Source of the DNA: DASXUX01 sp036504595
GTDB lineage: Bacteria; Planctomycetota; SZUA-567; H5-PLA8
Direction: 5' to 3'
Assembly (NCBI GenBank): GCA_036504595.1
Contig: DASXUX010000097.1
Span: 124,001-188,000 of the forward strand
Length of the DNA stretch: 64,000 nt
Part shown: positions 62,070 to 64,000 of the stretch, one piece after another
Layout of the letters: every line of letters begins with the position of its first letter
How positions within the stretch are numbered: the first letter of the stretch is position 1
Notes under the pieces: generated by a model
Told to the model about the DNA's origin: nothing
Seen by the model: the letters and a program-made list of their open reading frames with translations, nothing else
The model's database searches: none
Translations under genes and position numbers: made by a program

Positions 62070-62103
62070 GTGCTGAGTGAAAAGTGCTGAGTGCTGAGTA
62101 AGA
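62069..62103. repeat. Tandem GTGCTGAGT repeat
   Basis: Three copies of GTGCTGAGT(G/A)A follow the lipoprotein stop codon and precede the cupin gene's ribosome site (GAGGAGG). One-armed. Confidence 0.8.
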
Positions 62104-62139
62104 GATAGCGGGAAACGAAACCTAGAGGAGGAGTGAACG

Positions 62140-62820
62140 ATGGAGCGAAGGGAGATGCTGATGGCGGCTGCTGGAGTGGCCGGGGCGGCGTTGTTGAGCG
62201 GGTCGGCTCACGCGGACGACCGGGACAAGAAGAAGATCCAGGTCGATAACGCGGAATTCTACGATTCCAAGGGGAAGTTCAAGGAAGACAAGGCGAAGGA
62301 AGTCATCGTCGCGTTGATGAAGTACCATGGCTACCCGGTTTTCGACGGCATCGAAAAGAACCTGTGGGTCTCCGACTACGGCAAGGGCCAATATACGAAG
62401 TTCGGGCTCGCGGCGTGGATGATCATGAATAACGAGCAGGACCGTTACATGCTGATGGACATCTATCTGCTTCCCGGTCAGATGCTCCCCGAACACTGGC
62501 ACCTCAAGACCGAGAAGAACCCGGCCAAACTGGAAGGTTGGTTGGTGCGCCACGGCGAATCGCACATCGTCGGCGTCGGCGAAGACAACCTGGGCAAAGA
62601 CGTGATCATTCCGGCGTGCCACAACAGCGGCAAGACTGAGACGCGGCACGAAGTGGTCGCCAAGCCCGGCATGTTCGTGAAGATGCAGCCGGTGGAATCG
62701 AAGCACTGGCAGTGGGCCGGGCCGGAAGGCGCGATCATCACCGAAGTGGCGAACGTTCACGACAACGCGGGCGTGCGGCACACGGATAAGGAAGCCAACG
62801 ACTTCTTCTTAAAGGGGTAG
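62140..62820 (+). CDS. TAT-exported cupin protein, possibly a sugar isomerase
   Basis: The 226-residue protein opens with a twin-arginine-type signal (RREMLMAAAGVAGAALLSGS, cleavage near AHA). A cupin fold follows with GQMLPEHWHLKTEKNPAKLEGWL and GMFVKMQPVESKHWQWAGPEGA; the two histidines and glutamate of EHWH...E likely bind metal. The K-x-E-x-W pattern recalls cupin sugar isomerases such as D-lyxose isomerase, but export is unexpected for that role. Start ATG has GAGGAGG upstream. Confidence 0.8.
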   Translation: MERREMLMAAAGVAGAALLSGSAHADDRDKKKIQVDNAEFYDSKGKFKEDKAKEVIVALMKYHGYPVFDGIEKNLWVSDYGKGQYTKFGLAAWMIMNNEQDRYMLMDIYLLPGQMLPEHWHLKTEKNPAKLEGWLVRHGESHIVGVGEDNLGKDVIIPACHNSGKTETRHEVVAKPGMFVKMQPVESKHWQWAGPEGAIITEVANVHDNAGVRHTDKEANDFFLKG

Positions 62821-62848
62821 GTTGGTACTTGGTGAGTGGTGAGTGGGG

Positions 62849-62881
62849 AACTGAGTTGAGCTGAAGAAGCTCAACTCAGTT
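62849..62881. terminator. Bidirectional hairpin terminator candidate
   Basis: AACTGAGTTGAGCT (62849-62862) pairs perfectly with 62868-62881 over a GAAGA loop, followed by TCTTT. It lies between convergent genes. Preceding 62822-62847 is a TTGGTGAGTGG repeat arm. Confidence 0.75.
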
Positions 62882-62887
62882 TCTTTG

Positions 62888-62914
62888 GCCGCTTCCTTAC
62901 GGTCGCGGTTCTTG
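62888..62914. repeat. GCTTCCTTACGGTCGCGG repeat
   Basis: A near-copy of 27824-27850 (one base differs in the core CTTCCTTACGSTCGCGGTT). It encodes the last residues of the sialidase-type gene on the minus strand. Confidence 0.7.
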
Positions 62915-63997
62915 TGACTCAAGCCACGCGCGCTTTACGCGGCGGATGCGCAGGCGGTTGAGGCCTCCGACTTTGGAGTCGCCGGCACAGTAGGCGAGCA
63001 GGACGAAATCATCTACGAAATGGATGGCGGTGTAGCAGTACCAGCCGTCTTTGTCGTTCTCGATCAGTTTGCGATTCGTCCACGTGCGGCCGCCGTCGGC
63101 CGAAATTGCGCTGACCAGCGGGGTGCGTTTATTCTTGGGGAATTCGAACTGGCCGGAGTGGTCGTTGAAGATCGTCAGAAGCTTCGAATCGCCGAAGGGC
63201 TTGATGCTGGCGGGGGAGAGAGGCGACTTAAGTTCGGATGCGGAGGGTTCGGTCCAGTTGAGGCCGGCGTCTTTCGATGTGAATCCATACTGGCAACCGC
63301 CATCGGTCCGGGCCCAGCCGAAGAGCGAGCCATCGTCCAGTTCGACAACACCGGGTTCCTGAAGGCCGGCCTTCAGCGTCGCGGGGACGTCCAGGACCGC
63401 GGGAGCCTGCTTCCACGTCTGGCCGTCATCATCGGAATAGAAAAAACAGTCAACGGCGTGCGGGTGGAACTTCCGATCGGGGCTTTTGTGCCAGGCCGCC
63501 GGGAGGAGCAATCTTCCACTGCGAAGCTGCACCAGGCGGTCGTTGTTGACGACGTAGTACTGGGGCTCCGGTGCGATGAGGATCGGGGGCGTCCAGGTCT
63601 TCATTTCATCGGTGGAGACCCGGAAGACGGGGCGGCAGTCGGTCCAACTATTTTTCACCAGATACACGAGCGCAATTTTGCCGCTGGCCAGGCGCAGCAG
63701 CGAGACGCTCATGATGTTCTGCTTACCGTCGTTTTCGATCGCGACTGAAGGGGCGCTCCAGGTGGCGCCTTTGTCGTCGGAATGGACTTCAGCGACACGC
63801 GCGGGGCTTTCGTCGTGGGTGCCGCCGTAGAATTGCGTGTAGAGCAGAACGATGCGGCCGTTCTTGAGTGTGGCAAATGCGCCCTCTGAGTTGCGCGGGT
63901 TGTCTTGGGTGGGTTCGAGGTTGAGCACCACGTCACTATCCGCCGCTGAAACTGCAAGCGCCATGATCACAAGTCCGCCGATGAGAGATCGAAGCAT
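62897..63997 (-). CDS. Secreted sialidase-fold (BNR/Asp-box) protein
   Basis: The 366-residue protein has a signal peptide (LIGGLVIMALAVSAADS) and a six-bladed propeller with at least four Asp boxes (SDDKGATW, SDDDGQTW, SKDAGLNW, SADGGRTW). An arginine in DNPRNSEGA and acidic DES could belong to a sialidase active site. Exo-alpha-sialidase or a related glycoside hydrolase is likely; many such proteins in Planctomycetota have unknown substrates. ATG 63997 is four bases from the window end, so upstream signals are not seen. Confidence 0.85.
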   Translation of the reverse strand: MLRSLIGGLVIMALAVSAADSDVVLNLEPTQDNPRNSEGAFATLKNGRIVLLYTQFYGGTHDESPARVAEVHSDDKGATWSAPSVAIENDGKQNIMSVSLLRLASGKIALVYLVKNSWTDCRPVFRVSTDEMKTWTPPILIAPEPQYYVVNNDRLVQLRSGRLLLPAAWHKSPDRKFHPHAVDCFFYSDDDGQTWKQAPAVLDVPATLKAGLQEPGVVELDDGSLFGWARTDGGCQYGFTSKDAGLNWTEPSASELKSPLSPASIKPFGDSKLLTIFNDHSGQFEFPKNKRTPLVSAISADGGRTWTNRKLIENDKDGWYCYTAIHFVDDFVLLAYCAGDSKVGGLNRLRIRRVKRAWLESQEPRP

Positions 63998-64000
63998 GTT

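Noticed and set aside
1..64000. Prophage, integrase, IS transposase, tRNA and rRNA genes
   Set aside because: Looked for characteristic protein motifs and conserved RNA sequences and saw none in the window.

Overview
The window is GC-rich bacterial DNA with about 49 protein genes and no rRNA, tRNA, CRISPR array, phage or transposase gene that I can see. The mix of genes points to Planctomycetota or a related uncultured PVC-like phylum: MoxR/DUF58/BatA/VWA proteins with a giant coiled-coil protein and a terpene-cyclase-fold protein, nine-haem cytochrome c, GH38 and sialidase-type enzymes, TAT and lipoprotein sugar proteins, and intergenic short-period hairpin repeats. Without a ribosomal gene the phylum remains an inference.

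Layout. 1-6800: a membrane glycosyltransferase-like gene cut by the left edge, a GH38 mannosidase-like gene, a VapBC-type toxin-antitoxin pair and a membrane protein. 6800-15250, all on the minus strand: membrane protein, methyltransferase, RadC-like protein, hpt, moxR, pdxJ, cdaR, cdaA, folP. This resembles the widespread hpt/folP/cdaA/cdaR/pdxJ neighbourhood with moxR inserted. 15400-21040: polysaccharide genes (epimerase, GT4 glycosyltransferase, receiver protein, deacetylase-like protein, O-antigen-ligase-like protein). 21250-30320: leuB, a DUF2007-like protein, ankyrin protein, secreted protein, ammonium transporter with a plausible sigma-54 promoter, cytidine deaminase, a second PIN-toxin pair and a secreted glycosidase-like protein. 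30500-32600: nine-haem cytochrome c. 32680-49000: ECF sigma factor, membrane anti-sigma-like protein, MoxR ATPase, DUF58, BatA/VWA, VWA/GATase-like, a ~2034-residue membrane coiled-coil protein and a cyclase-fold protein, all co-directional and partly overlapping. 49250-50940: zinc-ribbon protein and proline-rich receiver protein.

51200-62820 is a co-directional catabolic locus: DeoR regulator, SDR dehydrogenase, DeoC aldolase, zinc alcohol dehydrogenase, second SDR, two tandem nucleoside-type MFS transporters, FGGY kinase, SMP-30-like lipoprotein and a TAT-exported cupin. I infer uptake and oxidation/phosphorylation of a pentose, deoxysugar, polyol or nucleoside-like substrate, followed by DeoC-type cleavage. 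I do not recognise the exact pathway. A convergent sialidase-type gene closes the window.

The most unusual feature is a set of dispersed repeats built from different 7-10 bp 'phrases' repeated imperfectly in tandem. Most occur as a left arm, a short unique loop and a complementary right arm. They sit in many gaps between genes, each gap often carrying a different phrase, and they have also entered reading frames, adding low-complexity tails or insertions to at least six proteins.
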